Source of the DNA: an uncultured Acidimicrobiales bacterium
GTDB lineage: Bacteria > Actinomycetota > Acidimicrobiia > Acidimicrobiales > SZUA-35
Length of the DNA stretch: 64,000 nt
Reading direction: 5' to 3'
Assembly: GCA_937997485.1 (NCBI GenBank)
Contig: CALKTH010000036.1
Coordinates: forward strand, 1 to 64,000
Shown one piece after another: positions 24,429 to 33,543 of the stretch. The notes beneath the pieces were generated by a model that was not told the DNA's origin, did no database searches, and saw nothing but the letters and a program-made list of their open reading frames with translations. A program made the translations under genes and the position numbers. Within the stretch, counting starts at the first letter, position 1. The number at the start of each line of letters is the position of its first letter.

Positions 24429-26809
24429 GCCGGGGACAGTACCGCCTCTGGTTCACCAGCGGACTGCGAGGGTCGGCCGTACAACGTCGTCCGTTGCACG
24501 AGTCGTCGACCGAGGGGCTCGACCAGGCGCTGGAAGTCGTCTGGTGTCACGTGCTGCCCGTGGGAAGCGCCGGCGGCGCGAGAGATGTTCTCGTCCATCA
24601 GCGTGCCACCCAGGTCGTTGCAGCCCGCCTGCAGGAGCTGACGCACGCTGTCGAAGCCGATCTTCACCCAGCCGGACTGAATGTTGTCGATCGTGCCTCG
24701 GTAGGCGATTCGAGCCACCGCATGAACGAGCAGATTCTCACGGAACGTCGGGCCTCGACGGGCCCGCTTTTGCAGATAGATCGGCGAGGCCATGTGCACG
24801 AACGGCAGACCAACGAACTCGGTGAATCCACCGGTTTCTTTCTGCAGGTCTCGGGTCAAGATGAAGTGCTTGGCCCAGTGTTCTGGATGTTCTACCGAGC
24901 CGTACATCATCGTGACGTTCGATCGAAGCCCGACCGAGTGGGCGATGCGATGCGCTTCGAGCCACTCCTCGGTGTTGATCTTGTCGGGGCAGAGGATCTC
25001 GCGAACGCCGTCGTCGAGAATCTCTGCGGCGGTACCCGGGAGCGATCGAAGCCCGGCTTCCATCGCTCGGATCAGATAGTCGGCAAGCGGCTCATCCAGC
25101 CGCTTGGCTCCCTCCGTCACCTCCAAGGCCGTGAAGCCGTGGATGTGCATGTCGGGAGCGGCTTCCTTCACCGCTCGAGCCACGTCGATGTAGTAGTCGC
25201 CATCGAAATCCGGGTGAATGCCGCCTTGGAGGCACACCTCGGTTGATCCTTCGCCGACGGCTTCACGAACGCGGTCCTGCATCTCCTCCAGGGTGAGCAG
25301 GTACGGCTTGCCCCGAAGGTTGAGGCTGAGCGGACCCTTCGAGAATCCACAGAAGCGGCACTTGAACGTGCAGACATTCGTGTAGTTGATGTTGCGGTTG
25401 ATGACGAACGTGACGTCATCACCAACGATCTCTTTCCGCAGATCGTCTGCCAGCTTTGCGACGGCCGCCACCTCGGGGCCGCGGGCGCTGAACAGGGAGA
25501 CGATTTCCTCCTGGCCCACCTCTTGCCCGGCTCGCACGCCGTCGATGACCTCACGCACTCGCCCGTGAATGGGCCCGTGGTCAGGATCGATCAGCTCAAG
25601 GGGTTTCACGGGCGCACCGGAATACCACTGCGTCGACCGGTCGCCGATCAGGATGACGTCGGCGCCATCGTCGCCCTGCTTCACGAACTCAGCCTTCTCG
25701 GGGAAGACGGCGCCCGGATCGTCTCGAGCGAGCAGCTCGGAGTCGGCACGGTCCAGCACCTGGAACCGCATCGGTTCATCCAGGAAGCGCTCGGGTTGCT
25801 TCGCGAATTCTGGGTAGATCGTCAGGCGGGGAGCGAGGACATGACCGGCACCTTCGGTGATCTCGCGCAGGCGGTCCAGCGCTGGCCACGGCCGTTCGGG
25901 GTTGACGTGGTCGGCGGTGACGGGCGAAACGCCGCCCCAATCATCGATGCCGGCATCAAGCAGCACACCGAAGTCGTCGCTCAGATTCGGCGGTGCCTGC
26001 AGATGAACGTCGCCAGGCAGGATCAAACGAGCGAGAGCGATGGAGCGCACATAGGCCTCTTCATCGCATGCCTCGTGCTTCCACATCGCAGTGCCGGCCT
26101 TCGGCAGGAAGTTCTGCACGATGACTTCCTGCACGTGACCATGCCGTTCGTGACTGGCGGCAATCGCCTCGAGAGCCTCGACGCGGTCAGCCTCGGTGTC
26201 GCCGATGCCAACAAGAATGCCGGTGGTGAACGGGATCTGGAGTTCACCGGCTGCTTCGAGCGTGGCCAGGCGTCGGGCGGGTTCCTTGTCGGGAGCGCCG
26301 CGATGAGCATCGAGATCGTCTCGCAACGACTCGATCATCATGCCCTGGCTCGGTGAGACGGCTCGCAGAGCCCGCAACTCATCTTCGTAGAGGGCGCCCG
26401 CATTGGCGTGGGGAAGAAGTCCAGTCTTGTCGAGCACGAGCTGACACATCGCCGCCAGGTAGTCGACGGTGGACTCATAGCCGTGTTCGGTCAGCCACTC
26501 GGCGGCCTGTGGGTACCGAAGCTCCGGGCGCTCGCCGAGCGTGAACAACGCCTCGTGGCAACCCTGCTTCGCACCCTGGCGAGCGATCTTCACGACCTCC
26601 TCCGGAGACAGGAACGGGCTCTCGAGTCGCGCCGGCGGTTGGGCGAAGGTGCAGTAGCCGCACTTGTCACGACACAACATGGTCAACGGGATGAAGACCT
26701 TGGGCGAGTACGTGACGCGGTTGCCAAACAGTTCGTTACGACGAGCCGCTGCTCGCGTCAGCAACGCAGCAGTCGACAGATCGACAAGGGCGGACGGGGA
26801 ATCAGACAT
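24425..26809 (-). CDS. fbiC: FO synthase, fused CofG-CofH (coenzyme F420 biosynthesis)
   Basis: A 794-residue bifunctional radical SAM enzyme making the F420 chromophore FO from tyrosine and a ribityl-diaminouracil. The N-terminal CofG half has CRDKCGYC near residue 45, and the C-terminal CofH half has CTFKCRFC near residue 480. Both are CX3CX2C clusters binding [4Fe-4S]. Fused FbiC is typical of actinobacteria; archaea and cyanobacteria use separate proteins. The track start at 26941 lies inside the HxlR gene; ATG 26809 overlaps that gene's end by only 8 nt. LLM oxidoreductases at 56.9-58.9 kb could use the product. Confidence 0.95.
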   Translation of the reverse strand: MSDSPSALVDLSTAALLTRAAARRNELFGNRVTYSPKVFIPLTMLCRDKCGYCTFAQPPARLESPFLSPEEVVKIARQGAKQGCHEALFTLGERPELRYPQAAEWLTEHGYESTVDYLAAMCQLVLDKTGLLPHANAGALYEDELRALRAVSPSQGMMIESLRDDLDAHRGAPDKEPARRLATLEAAGELQIPFTTGILVGIGDTEADRVEALEAIAASHERHGHVQEVIVQNFLPKAGTAMWKHEACDEEAYVRSIALARLILPGDVHLQAPPNLSDDFGVLLDAGIDDWGGVSPVTADHVNPERPWPALDRLREITEGAGHVLAPRLTIYPEFAKQPERFLDEPMRFQVLDRADSELLARDDPGAVFPEKAEFVKQGDDGADVILIGDRSTQWYSGAPVKPLELIDPDHGPIHGRVREVIDGVRAGQEVGQEEIVSLFSARGPEVAAVAKLADDLRKEIVGDDVTFVINRNINYTNVCTFKCRFCGFSKGPLSLNLRGKPYLLTLEEMQDRVREAVGEGSTEVCLQGGIHPDFDGDYYIDVARAVKEAAPDMHIHGFTALEVTEGAKRLDEPLADYLIRAMEAGLRSLPGTAAEILDDGVREILCPDKINTEEWLEAHRIAHSVGLRSNVTMMYGSVEHPEHWAKHFILTRDLQKETGGFTEFVGLPFVHMASPIYLQKRARRGPTFRENLLVHAVARIAYRGTIDNIQSGWVKIGFDSVRQLLQAGCNDLGGTLMDENISRAAGASHGQHVTPDDFQRLVEPLGRRLVQRTTLYGRPSQSAGEPEAVLSPA

Positions 26810-27248
26810 CAACGCCTGGCTTTCTGCTTCGGATGTGCCGTGGTGACACAGCTTCGTCGCATGTGGGACACGAAACTTCCTGGATGAGCGGCGTACCGCA
26901 GTGATCGTGGATGAGCACCGTGGGTGGCCCACCCTCGGCATACCAACGATCGCCCCAGCGCATGAGTGAAATCAGCGCCGGGGACAGATCGGCCCCCTTG
27001 GCGGTGAGCCGGTACTCGTAACGGACGGGTCGATCCTGATAGCGCACTCGCTCGAGGACATCGTGCTCGACCAATCGACGAAGACGGTCGGAGAGCAGAT
27101 TCTTGGCGATGCCAAGGTCCTCCTGAAACGCGCTGAACCGGTGCACACCTCGAAAGGCGTCCCGCAGAATCAGCAAACTCCATCGATCACCGATGATCTC
27201 CAGGGTTGCCGCAATCGAACAGTCCAACTCTTGTGGTGCGTCTGGCAT
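26802..27248 (-). CDS. HxlR-family winged-helix transcriptional regulator
   Basis: A 148-residue regulator. The HxlR hallmark is CSIAATLEIIGDRWSLLILRDAF at residues 10-32, with an N-terminal Cys present, followed by RFSAFQEDLGIAKNLLSDRLRRL (recognition helix region) and the wing VRYEYRLTAKG. The C-terminus carries DHCGTP and SCPTCDEA, a small possible zinc ribbon common in some HxlR proteins. Its stop overlaps the fbiC start by 8 nt, so it is likely co-transcribed and could regulate the operon. A dyad at 27268-27296 lies 20 nt upstream of its start. Confidence 0.87.
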   Translation of the reverse strand: MPDAPQELDCSIAATLEIIGDRWSLLILRDAFRGVHRFSAFQEDLGIAKNLLSDRLRRLVEHDVLERVRYQDRPVRYEYRLTAKGADLSPALISLMRWGDRWYAEGGPPTVLIHDHCGTPLIQEVSCPTCDEAVSPRHIRSRKPGVDV

Positions 27249-27267
27249 CAGGGTTGCAAACCTAAAC

Positions 27268-27296
27268 CGACTCGGTTGCGCTTTGCAACTGAGTCG
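27268..27296. promoter_or_regulatory. 12-nt-arm dyad upstream of the HxlR-fbiC operon
   Basis: CGACTCGGTTGC (27268-27279) and GCAACTGAGTCG (27285-27296) are reverse complements at 11 of 12 positions with a 5-nt loop. A second pair, GTTGCAAA (27253-27260) and TTTGCAAC (27282-27289), overlaps it. Position just before the regulator's start suggests an HxlR operator; it could alternatively be the terminator of the upstream GrpB gene. Confidence 0.5.
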
Positions 27297-27310
27297 CTTC
27301 GCACGTCACG

Positions 27311-27898
27311 TCAGAGGCTGGCGAGGACCGCCCGAATCCAGTCGGACTTGCCGTCGGTGTAGGCAACTCGATCGTCCGGGAAGCGCTCGGCGAGGTCGAC
27401 CTTGAGCGCCTCATAACCCTCACGCAGCCCGGGCTCGCCTCGCAGGGCGTTGCGGAACAGCACATAGTTGCGCCACTGATCATCGTTCTCGGCCACTGCA
27501 TGAGCATGGACGACCACAACGTCGGGCTCGGACTCCATCACGTAGAGCCAGCCACCTTCGGAGCCCAGATTCTCTCTCGGTTCGAACCCCAACGGAACGA
27601 GCAACTGCTCAACCTCCACGGGCGCCACACCATCAGGCATGGCAATCGCCAGGTCGATGACCGGCTTGGCCGCCAAGCCCGGGACCGAGGTGGAGCCCAC
27701 ATGCTCGACCGACATTCCGGGAAGGGCGGCCTCAACGAGGTTGGCAAGGATGTTCCCTGCGAGCATCCACTCGTCGCGGTGGGGGAGCACCTCGACAGCG
27801 CCGCGCCGAAGACCAAGCCCTCGGTCCACTACCGCTCGATCCACCACCGCACTATCCATGTTGGGCTCGTGGCCGCTCATTGTCCCTCGCTTGCCCAC
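27311..27898 (-). CDS. GrpB family protein (nucleotidyltransferase-like)
   Basis: A 195-residue protein matching the GrpB/UPF0157 family of minimal nucleotidyltransferases. The key block SVEHVGSTSVPGLAAKPVIDLAI has the GST motif and the acidic residue after it. Other family elements are RDEWMLAGNILANLV, LGFEPRENLG and FRNALRGEPGLREGYEALK. Substrate unknown; some relatives modify CoA or RNA. ATG at 27880 (MSGHEPN) is an alternative start. It is the first gene of this minus-strand run, ending 62 nt before the HxlR start. Confidence 0.85.
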   Translation of the reverse strand: MGKRGTMSGHEPNMDSAVVDRAVVDRGLGLRRGAVEVLPHRDEWMLAGNILANLVEAALPGMSVEHVGSTSVPGLAAKPVIDLAIAMPDGVAPVEVEQLLVPLGFEPRENLGSEGGWLYVMESEPDVVVVHAHAVAENDDQWRNYVLFRNALRGEPGLREGYEALKVDLAERFPDDRVAYTDGKSDWIRAVLASL

Positions 27899-27985
27899 TT
27901 CAGCGCCGTCCCCTGACGGAGGCGATGGGCCGAACGCAAAGTCTGGCCTGGGATCATCGCCAACGCCAGCACTCAGGGATCAAAT

Positions 27986-28513
27986 TCAGACCGTTCCCCC
28001 AGAACGCCAGTATTCACCGTCTGCTCGGTCCAAGAACCCTTCATCGACCAGATACCGGCGGAGCGCTGCTGTGTCGTCGTCAATCTTCCCCAGGACGGCG
28101 TTGACTTCCCGCTCGGAGTAGTGAATTCCCGGCTCGAACAACTGCCCGAGATAGTCGAGCACGACGAGCCGCTTCGATCGCTTCGTCGGCAACTTGCGGA
28201 GGCGACCGTCACGGAACGTCGCCTGCAAAATGCGCTCCGCTTCGCCATCGACACCATCGAACGACTCAGGCGCCGCCACGGGGCGATGGCGAGCCGCCGC
28301 CTTGAACTCCTCGCTGAACAACACCCAATGCCGACCCGCACCCTCGACGAGGCCGCCGCTCTCCAGCCGGGCCAGCGCATCCGTCACGTCCCGCACAGAA
28401 AGACCAGCGCGATCAGCGATCTCGTCGAGTTCGGTCGCTCCAAGAATCAACGCGGCCACAACCGCCCGGCGGTCAGGTTCGGCCAAGAGCCCAGCAAGTG
28501 TCAACGCATCCAC
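27986..28513 (-). CDS. DUF2087 domain-containing helix-turn-helix protein
   Basis: A 175-residue protein. The first 70 residues look like an ArsR-type winged helix (LAEPDRRAVVAALILGATELDEIADRAGLSVRDVTDALARLE). The C-terminal domain is DUF2087: RLRKLPTKRSKRLVVLDYL, HYSEREVNAVLGKIDDDTAALRRYLVDEG and the closing YWR. It is probably a DNA-binding regulator; ligand unknown. It is divergent from the AlkB-like gene by about 100 nt, so it may control that gene, which is inference from position only. Confidence 0.84.
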   Translation of the reverse strand: MDALTLAGLLAEPDRRAVVAALILGATELDEIADRAGLSVRDVTDALARLESGGLVEGAGRHWVLFSEEFKAAARHRPVAAPESFDGVDGEAERILQATFRDGRLRKLPTKRSKRLVVLDYLGQLFEPGIHYSEREVNAVLGKIDDDTAALRRYLVDEGFLDRADGEYWRSGGTV

Positions 28514-28612
28514 GGCCCCTTCGTAGCAAAGGAGATGGCCGACCCGTCAGGAATTGTTCGGTCCGGCGGAAAGAAGGTTGACCCCGCAAACGAACGCGTG
28601 TTCGATACCAGG

Positions 28613-29203
28613 ATGCATCAGGCCAGCCTCTTCGCCACCGGACCTGCCAGCGCGGAGGTCGACTTCGGTCGAGTCGAGCGCCTCGAGATGGGGGCCGGAG
28701 CCTGGATCGATCACGGCCCACATGTCTTGGGCGGCGCAGATGCGTGGTTCGACGAGCTCACCCGTTCCTTGCCCTGGCGAACGGCCCAGCGTCCGATGTA
28801 CGACCGGGTGGTGGACGTCCCCCGTCTCATCGTCGACTTCAAGCGCCATGCCGCGCCGGCGGACCTGGCCAGACTCTGGTCGGCGTTCGAGAACTTCTAC
28901 GGCCGCAGCTTTCGATCCGTTGGCTGCAACTGGTACCGATCAGGGCGAGACTCCGTTGCATGGCACGCGGACAGGGTTCCTGATCCGAACGATGCAATCA
29001 TCGCCATCCTCGCGGTGGGAGAACGACGCCCGTTCCTGATCCGACCCATCGGCGGCGGGCCGTCAACCCGATTCATGGTGGGCGATGGCGACCTTCTCGT
29101 CCTGGGCGGAACGTTTCAGGCCCACTGGCAACATTGCGTCCCCAAAATCGCCCCCAGCGCACGGGGCGCTGGGGAGCGAGTCTCCATCATGATCCGAGGC
29201 TGA
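28613..29203 (+). CDS. AlkB-like 2-oxoglutarate/Fe(II) dioxygenase
   Basis: A 196-residue protein of the AlkB family, which oxidatively removes alkyl groups from nucleic acid bases. The long track ORF is antisense to DUF2087 upstream. ATG 28613 (MHQASLF) is preferred; 28535 is possible but has its purine-rich tract directly abutting the ATG. The Fe-binding HxD is in SVAWHADRV, the second His in AHWQHCVPK, and the 2OG-binding Arg in RVSIMIRG. VGCNWYRSGRDSVAWH is the AlkB nucleotide-recognition region. Presumed role is alkylation repair. Confidence 0.85.
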   Translation: MHQASLFATGPASAEVDFGRVERLEMGAGAWIDHGPHVLGGADAWFDELTRSLPWRTAQRPMYDRVVDVPRLIVDFKRHAAPADLARLWSAFENFYGRSFRSVGCNWYRSGRDSVAWHADRVPDPNDAIIAILAVGERRPFLIRPIGGGPSTRFMVGDGDLLVLGGTFQAHWQHCVPKIAPSARGAGERVSIMIRG

Positions 29204-29219
29204 GGCTCCAGCCTGAGCC
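29198..29219. terminator. Hairpin at the AlkB/transaldolase convergent junction
   Basis: GGCTGAGGCT (29198-29207) pairs with AGCCTGAGCC (29210-29219) at 9 of 10 positions. It overlaps the AlkB stop codon and ends just before the transaldolase stop, so it could act in both directions. No T tract. Confidence 0.5.
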
Positions 29220-29220
29220 G

Positions 29221-30333
29221 TCAGGTAGAACGGAACTCTTCGGCGCGGGTTGCCAATGTCTGCAACACATCTTCGAACGCCTTGGCGAAGCTGGCGACGC
29301 CCTCGTCCTCGAGCTGTACGGCAACCTCTTCGAGATCAATACCGAATCCGGCGAGACCGTCCACGACGGCGTGAGCCGCGGCAACGTCCGCATCGACGGT
29401 GCGGGCCACAGTGCCGCGCTCTTCGAACGCCACCAAGGTCTTGTCCGGCAGCGTATTCACCGTGTCGGGACCGATCAGGGTGTCGACGTACAGCGTGTCG
29501 GGATAGTCGGGGTTCTTCGTGGACGTCGATGCCCACAACGGACGCTGCACGCGAGCCCCACGAGCGGCAAGCACATCCCATCGCTCTCCGCTGAAGGTGG
29601 CGAGGAAGTGCTCGTAGGCAATCTGCCCCTGCGCCACGGCGGCTTTGCCCATCAGCGCCTTGGCCTCGTCAGTTCCGATGTCTTCGAGGCGACGGTCGAC
29701 GTTCACGTCGACTCGGCTGATGAAGAACGAGGCAACCGACGAGATGTTCGAGAGGTCCGCCTCGGGGTTCGCCGCCGCGTAGTCCTCGAGGCCTGCGATG
29801 TACGCCTCCATGACAGCGGCGTAACGGCTCAGGCTGAAGATCAGCGTCACGTTGATCGAACGGCCTTCGCTGATCAGCGTGCGAATGGCCGGCACACCTT
29901 CGGCGGTCGCCGGCACCTTGATGTAGAGGTTGTTCGCTTCGATGCGATCGTCGAGTTCTCGGGCCGCAGCAACGGTCGCCGCTTCGTCATTGGCCAAGGT
30001 GGGGGACACCTCGATGGAGACGTAACCGTCTTCGCCTTCGCTCGAGTCGAACGTGGGCTTCAGCAACGCGAGCGCCGAGCGAATGTCGTCCACGGCAAGA
30101 TCCCAATAGGCCTCTTCAACGGACTTCCCGGCGCGGATGAAGGTCTCCAGGTCAGCGTCGTACTCGTCGCTGGAGATCATGGCGTTGGCGAAGATCGAGG
30201 GATTCGAGGTAAGGCCTCGCACGCCGCGATCAATCCAGTCCTGCATGGTTCCGTCGGCCATCCAGCCTCGACGGAGGTTGTCGAGCCAGGGGCTCTGGCC
30301 TTCTTGGTCGTAGAGATCGTGCAGACGGCTCAT
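29221..30333 (-). CDS. tal: Transaldolase
   Basis: A 370-residue enzyme of the non-oxidative pentose phosphate pathway that transfers dihydroxyacetone from sedoheptulose-7-phosphate to glyceraldehyde-3-phosphate. ATG 30333 (MSRLHDL) follows a good ribosome site (AAAGGAAAC); the track start is inside the transketolase gene. VRGLTSNPSIFANAM is the N-terminal signature. NLYIKVPATAEGVPAI carries the Schiff-base Lys, and SLSRYAAVMEAYIAGLE and VDVNVDRRLEDIG follow. The length suits the longer actinobacterial/cyanobacterial class. It lies 53 nt after tkt, same strand. Confidence 0.94.
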   Translation of the reverse strand: MSRLHDLYDQEGQSPWLDNLRRGWMADGTMQDWIDRGVRGLTSNPSIFANAMISSDEYDADLETFIRAGKSVEEAYWDLAVDDIRSALALLKPTFDSSEGEDGYVSIEVSPTLANDEAATVAAARELDDRIEANNLYIKVPATAEGVPAIRTLISEGRSINVTLIFSLSRYAAVMEAYIAGLEDYAAANPEADLSNISSVASFFISRVDVNVDRRLEDIGTDEAKALMGKAAVAQGQIAYEHFLATFSGERWDVLAARGARVQRPLWASTSTKNPDYPDTLYVDTLIGPDTVNTLPDKTLVAFEERGTVARTVDADVAAAHAVVDGLAGFGIDLEEVAVQLEDEGVASFAKAFEDVLQTLATRAEEFRST

Positions 30334-30386
30334 GAGTTGCGTTTCCTTTGGTTCAGTCGGACGGTTCGGAGAGAGGCAAGTGACGC

Positions 30387-32324
30387 TTAGTCCGCCAGGG
30401 CGGTGAGGAGCTCGTTCACCGTGGCCACCACGTTGTCGACGTTCATGCCGAGCTCGTCCATGGCGGTATCCCCAGGGGCCGAGGCACCGAAACGGTCGAT
30501 GCCGACGACTTGGTCGGCGTAGAGATCCCAACCGAGCGTCACACCAGCTTCAACGGCGACTCGAGGAAGGCTGAAGTCGATCACGGCCTGTTGGACATCC
30601 GAAGGCTGCGCCTCGAACGCTTCCCAACAAGGCATCGAGACGACCTTGGCCGTGACGTTGTGCTCCGCCAATGCATCTGCTGCGTCGAGGCACAACGACA
30701 CTTCGCTGCCGGTGCCGATCAACACGACATCGGCGTCCTCAGCATCACGGACCAGATAGGCCCCCTGGCTCACCGCATCGGCGGAGCTGGACTCGAGAAT
30801 GGGGAGGTTCTGGCGACTCATGATGAGCGCGGTAGGGCCGTCGTTCTCCAACGCGAGCTTCCAGGCCCCAGCGGCCTCGGTGGCGTCAGCCGGACGAACA
30901 ACAGCGAGTTCCGGAATCGCCCGCAGCGACATGATGTGCTCCACGGGTTGATGCGTGGGGCCATCTTCGCCAACACCGACCGAGTCGTGGGTGTACACAA
31001 AGATGCACTTGGCTTCGGAGATCGCAGCCATGCGAACCGCAGGCCGCATGTAGTCAGCGAACACGAGGAAGGTGCCGCCAAAGGGAAGCACACCACCGTG
31101 CTTCGCCGCTCCGACCAGGATCGATCCCATGCCGTGCTCGCGCACGCCGAAGTAGATCTGACGGCCCGCCGGGTCGGCTGCCGACTGCACGCCCATGTCC
31201 TTGAGCTGCGTCCCGGTGTTGCCAGTCAGATCGGCGCCGCCGCCGATGAGGCCGGGGACCACGTCGGCCAGTGAGGAAAGAACCGCCTGGGACGCCTTGC
31301 GAGTGGCCATCGAACCACCAGCCTCGAACGTCGGAAGCGCATCGGCCCAACCATCAGGCAGAAGCGGTGCCGGGTTCGGGTTGCGAGACTCCCACGCCTC
31401 ACGCTCGGTCGCACCACGCTGGCCGGCCTCGCGGTAGTAGGCGAGCACGGCGTCGGGCACCCAGAAAGGCTCGTCGGGAATCCCCATGACCTCTTTGGTT
31501 CGGGTGATGTCCTCGGCACCGAATGCCAGGCCGTGCGCCTCGTGCGTATCGGTGTGATCGGGGGAGGGGTAGCCGATGTGGCTCCGGAGCACGATGAGCG
31601 TGGGCTTGTCGGTGACGGTCTTGGCCCGGTCGAACGCCGCCTCCAGCGCGTCCAGGTCGTTCGCAACCTCGCCGATCTCATCGACGTCCCACCCGTAGGC
31701 CCGGAAGCGGGCCGGTTCGTCCTCGGTGAGAGACAGATCGGTATCACCGTCGATCGTGATGTGATTGTCGTCGTACACCACGACCAGACGACCGAGGCCG
31801 AGGTGCCCGGCGAGGGATGCGGCCTCGTGGCTCACACCCTCGGAAAGACAACCGTCGCCGGCGATCACGTACGTGAAGTGGTTCGTTGCGTCGTCGCCAT
31901 CACGGGCACGAAGCATCCGCTCGGCAATTGCCATACCCACACCATTGGCAAAGCCCTGGCCGAGTGGACCAGTCGTGACTTCGATGCCAGGAGTGTGCGC
32001 TTCGGGGTGCCCCGGTGTCTCCGAACCCCATTGGCGGAAGGCTTTGAGATCATCGAGCGTCAGTCCATGACCCGTGAGGTGCAGCATCGAATACTGAAGA
32101 ATCGAAGCATGTCCGGTCGAGAGAATGAAGCGATCTCGATCAGCCCAGGCCGGATCCGAGGCGTCGTACTTCATCACCCGGGTGTAGAGCACGTGAGCGA
32201 GGGGCGCGAGCGCCATCGCCGTGCCCTGGTGGCCGGACTTTGCGGCGGCGGGGGCATCCATTGCCAGGCCGCGGATCACGTCGATGCCGCGCTGTTCGAG
32301 GTCGGCGTCGGTCTGTGCGCTCAC
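30387..32324 (-). CDS. tkt: Transketolase
   Basis: A 645-residue thiamine diphosphate enzyme. The GTG at 32324 (MSAQTDADLEQRG) is chosen because AAGGAACC precedes it; the track start at 32513 adds non-family sequence. Motifs in order: SGHQGTAMALAPLAH, STGHASILQYSMLHL, GPLGQGFANGVGMA, the TPP motif GDGCLSEGVSHEAASLAG with DDNHITIDG, and in the pyrimidine domain DSVGVGEDGPTHQPVEH. It partners with transaldolase directly downstream. The 88-nt gap before it probably holds the operon promoter. Confidence 0.95.
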   Translation of the reverse strand: MSAQTDADLEQRGIDVIRGLAMDAPAAAKSGHQGTAMALAPLAHVLYTRVMKYDASDPAWADRDRFILSTGHASILQYSMLHLTGHGLTLDDLKAFRQWGSETPGHPEAHTPGIEVTTGPLGQGFANGVGMAIAERMLRARDGDDATNHFTYVIAGDGCLSEGVSHEAASLAGHLGLGRLVVVYDDNHITIDGDTDLSLTEDEPARFRAYGWDVDEIGEVANDLDALEAAFDRAKTVTDKPTLIVLRSHIGYPSPDHTDTHEAHGLAFGAEDITRTKEVMGIPDEPFWVPDAVLAYYREAGQRGATEREAWESRNPNPAPLLPDGWADALPTFEAGGSMATRKASQAVLSSLADVVPGLIGGGADLTGNTGTQLKDMGVQSAADPAGRQIYFGVREHGMGSILVGAAKHGGVLPFGGTFLVFADYMRPAVRMAAISEAKCIFVYTHDSVGVGEDGPTHQPVEHIMSLRAIPELAVVRPADATEAAGAWKLALENDGPTALIMSRQNLPILESSSADAVSQGAYLVRDAEDADVVLIGTGSEVSLCLDAADALAEHNVTAKVVSMPCWEAFEAQPSDVQQAVIDFSLPRVAVEAGVTLGWDLYADQVVGIDRFGASAPGDTAMDELGMNVDNVVATVNELLTALAD

Positions 32325-32412
32325 GCTGGGTTCCTTGGTTCGGGGGTGCGGTGCGGAAGGTTCAGCACTCGGGGAGGGTGCTCGAGAAACGGGTTTCTGA
32401 ACGGCCGCCACG

Positions 32413-33531
32413 CTAGCCGTGGAAGACCGCCACTGTTGCCGTGAACCCGTGCACAGCGTTCTGGATTCCGATCGGGCCGATTTCGCCCGCGCAGAACATG
32501 CCGGCGACACCACCGCGCGTGAGTTCCTGAACCACCAAAGCGTCTTGGTGTGGCTCGTGGAACATGTGCGTGCCCCGTCCGTTGCAGGTGAACACCAGCG
32601 CTCCGTCCCCTTCGACCATCAGATGGGCCAGGTCTGCAGAAGCCGATTCAGCATCGCGGACTTGGAACTGCACGAGCTGACCCACTTCCACGATGGCGCT
32701 GACGGCAATGGCACCGGAGTCCCGCTCCACGCCCATCACGCCCCGGATCAGGAAGTCGCCTTGCGTATATGCCTCACGCTGTTCATTGGCGACGATCCCG
32801 ATGTGGAGCCCTCGGGCTGCGCATTCTCGGTCGGCTGGCGAGAGCTCCTCGATCAATGCCTGGAGCCGCTCCATCGCCGGCACACCAGCCAACTCGTGCA
32901 TCAGATTTCGCTCGGCCTTCGTGATGACCCAGGGCTCGCCAATCGGGCGGCACCCCTGGCTGACGACAGGGGTCACGGTGTCCGAGGGAAGGAGCACGCC
33001 AACGGCACCCTCGGTGAACTCTTCATCGTTCAGCCACAGACGATTCCCACCCGGTGTGTTGGATGCCGAGGCCAGCCCACCCAGCACCGGCACCCCCTGG
33101 GGCAGCGCCCCGAAGAGGGCGTCCATCGGGAACGAGAACGGCTCGGCGAGAAGCAACATCGTCGAGTCGTCGAGCTCCTCGGGTACACCGAGAATCGGCG
33201 TGTCTGGCCTCGGGTGGAGCGCCTCCATCCGCACCGGGATCACGGGACCAGTGGCCCCGGCCCAGATCGAGACCGACGGGCCGTTTTCGGCCTCGAGCCC
33301 GCCTCCAATACTGCCGATGGCAGTGCAACCGATGAGAGTCTCGGGAGCAATCAGTCTGTGGACTGCCTCGACGATCTGACCCATTTGGGCCATCGGCCCT
33401 CCAGCGACGAAGAGCACGGCCAGATCAACCGGTTGCTCGCCGAGCTGCTCAAGCACCGAGGCGATCGCTTCACCGGCGGCGTCGGCCGCAACGGGGTGCG
33501 TCGACATCCCAGCGACGAATCGTCGGTCCAT
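32413..33531 (-). CDS. FIST N- and C-domain sensor-like protein
   Basis: A 372-residue protein. The N-terminal FIST domain runs to about residue 190 (DLAVLFVAGGPM, LIGCTAIGSIGGGLEAENGPSVSIWAG, VPVLGGLASA), and FIST_C follows (GCRPIGEPWVITKAERN, DFLIRGVMGVERDSGAI). The closing HEPHQDALVVQELTRGGVAGMFCAGEIGPIG segment is characteristic. FIST proteins are thought to bind small ligands such as amino acids and often sit beside signalling proteins; none is adjacent here. It is 12 nt downstream of a small hypothetical protein on the same strand. Confidence 0.85.
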   Translation of the reverse strand: MDRRFVAGMSTHPVAADAAGEAIASVLEQLGEQPVDLAVLFVAGGPMAQMGQIVEAVHRLIAPETLIGCTAIGSIGGGLEAENGPSVSIWAGATGPVIPVRMEALHPRPDTPILGVPEELDDSTMLLLAEPFSFPMDALFGALPQGVPVLGGLASASNTPGGNRLWLNDEEFTEGAVGVLLPSDTVTPVVSQGCRPIGEPWVITKAERNLMHELAGVPAMERLQALIEELSPADRECAARGLHIGIVANEQREAYTQGDFLIRGVMGVERDSGAIAVSAIVEVGQLVQFQVRDAESASADLAHLMVEGDGALVFTCNGRGTHMFHEPHQDALVVQELTRGGVAGMFCAGEIGPIGIQNAVHGFTATVAVFHG

Positions 33532-33543
33532 GTGCCGAGGCGC

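Noticed and set aside
24410-25246. 278-residue plus-strand ORF across fbiC
   Set aside because: Shadow of fbiC; the minus strand has both CX3CX2C radical-SAM clusters.
28121-28612. N-terminal extension of the AlkB ORF
   Set aside because: Antisense to the DUF2087 gene and outside the AlkB fold.
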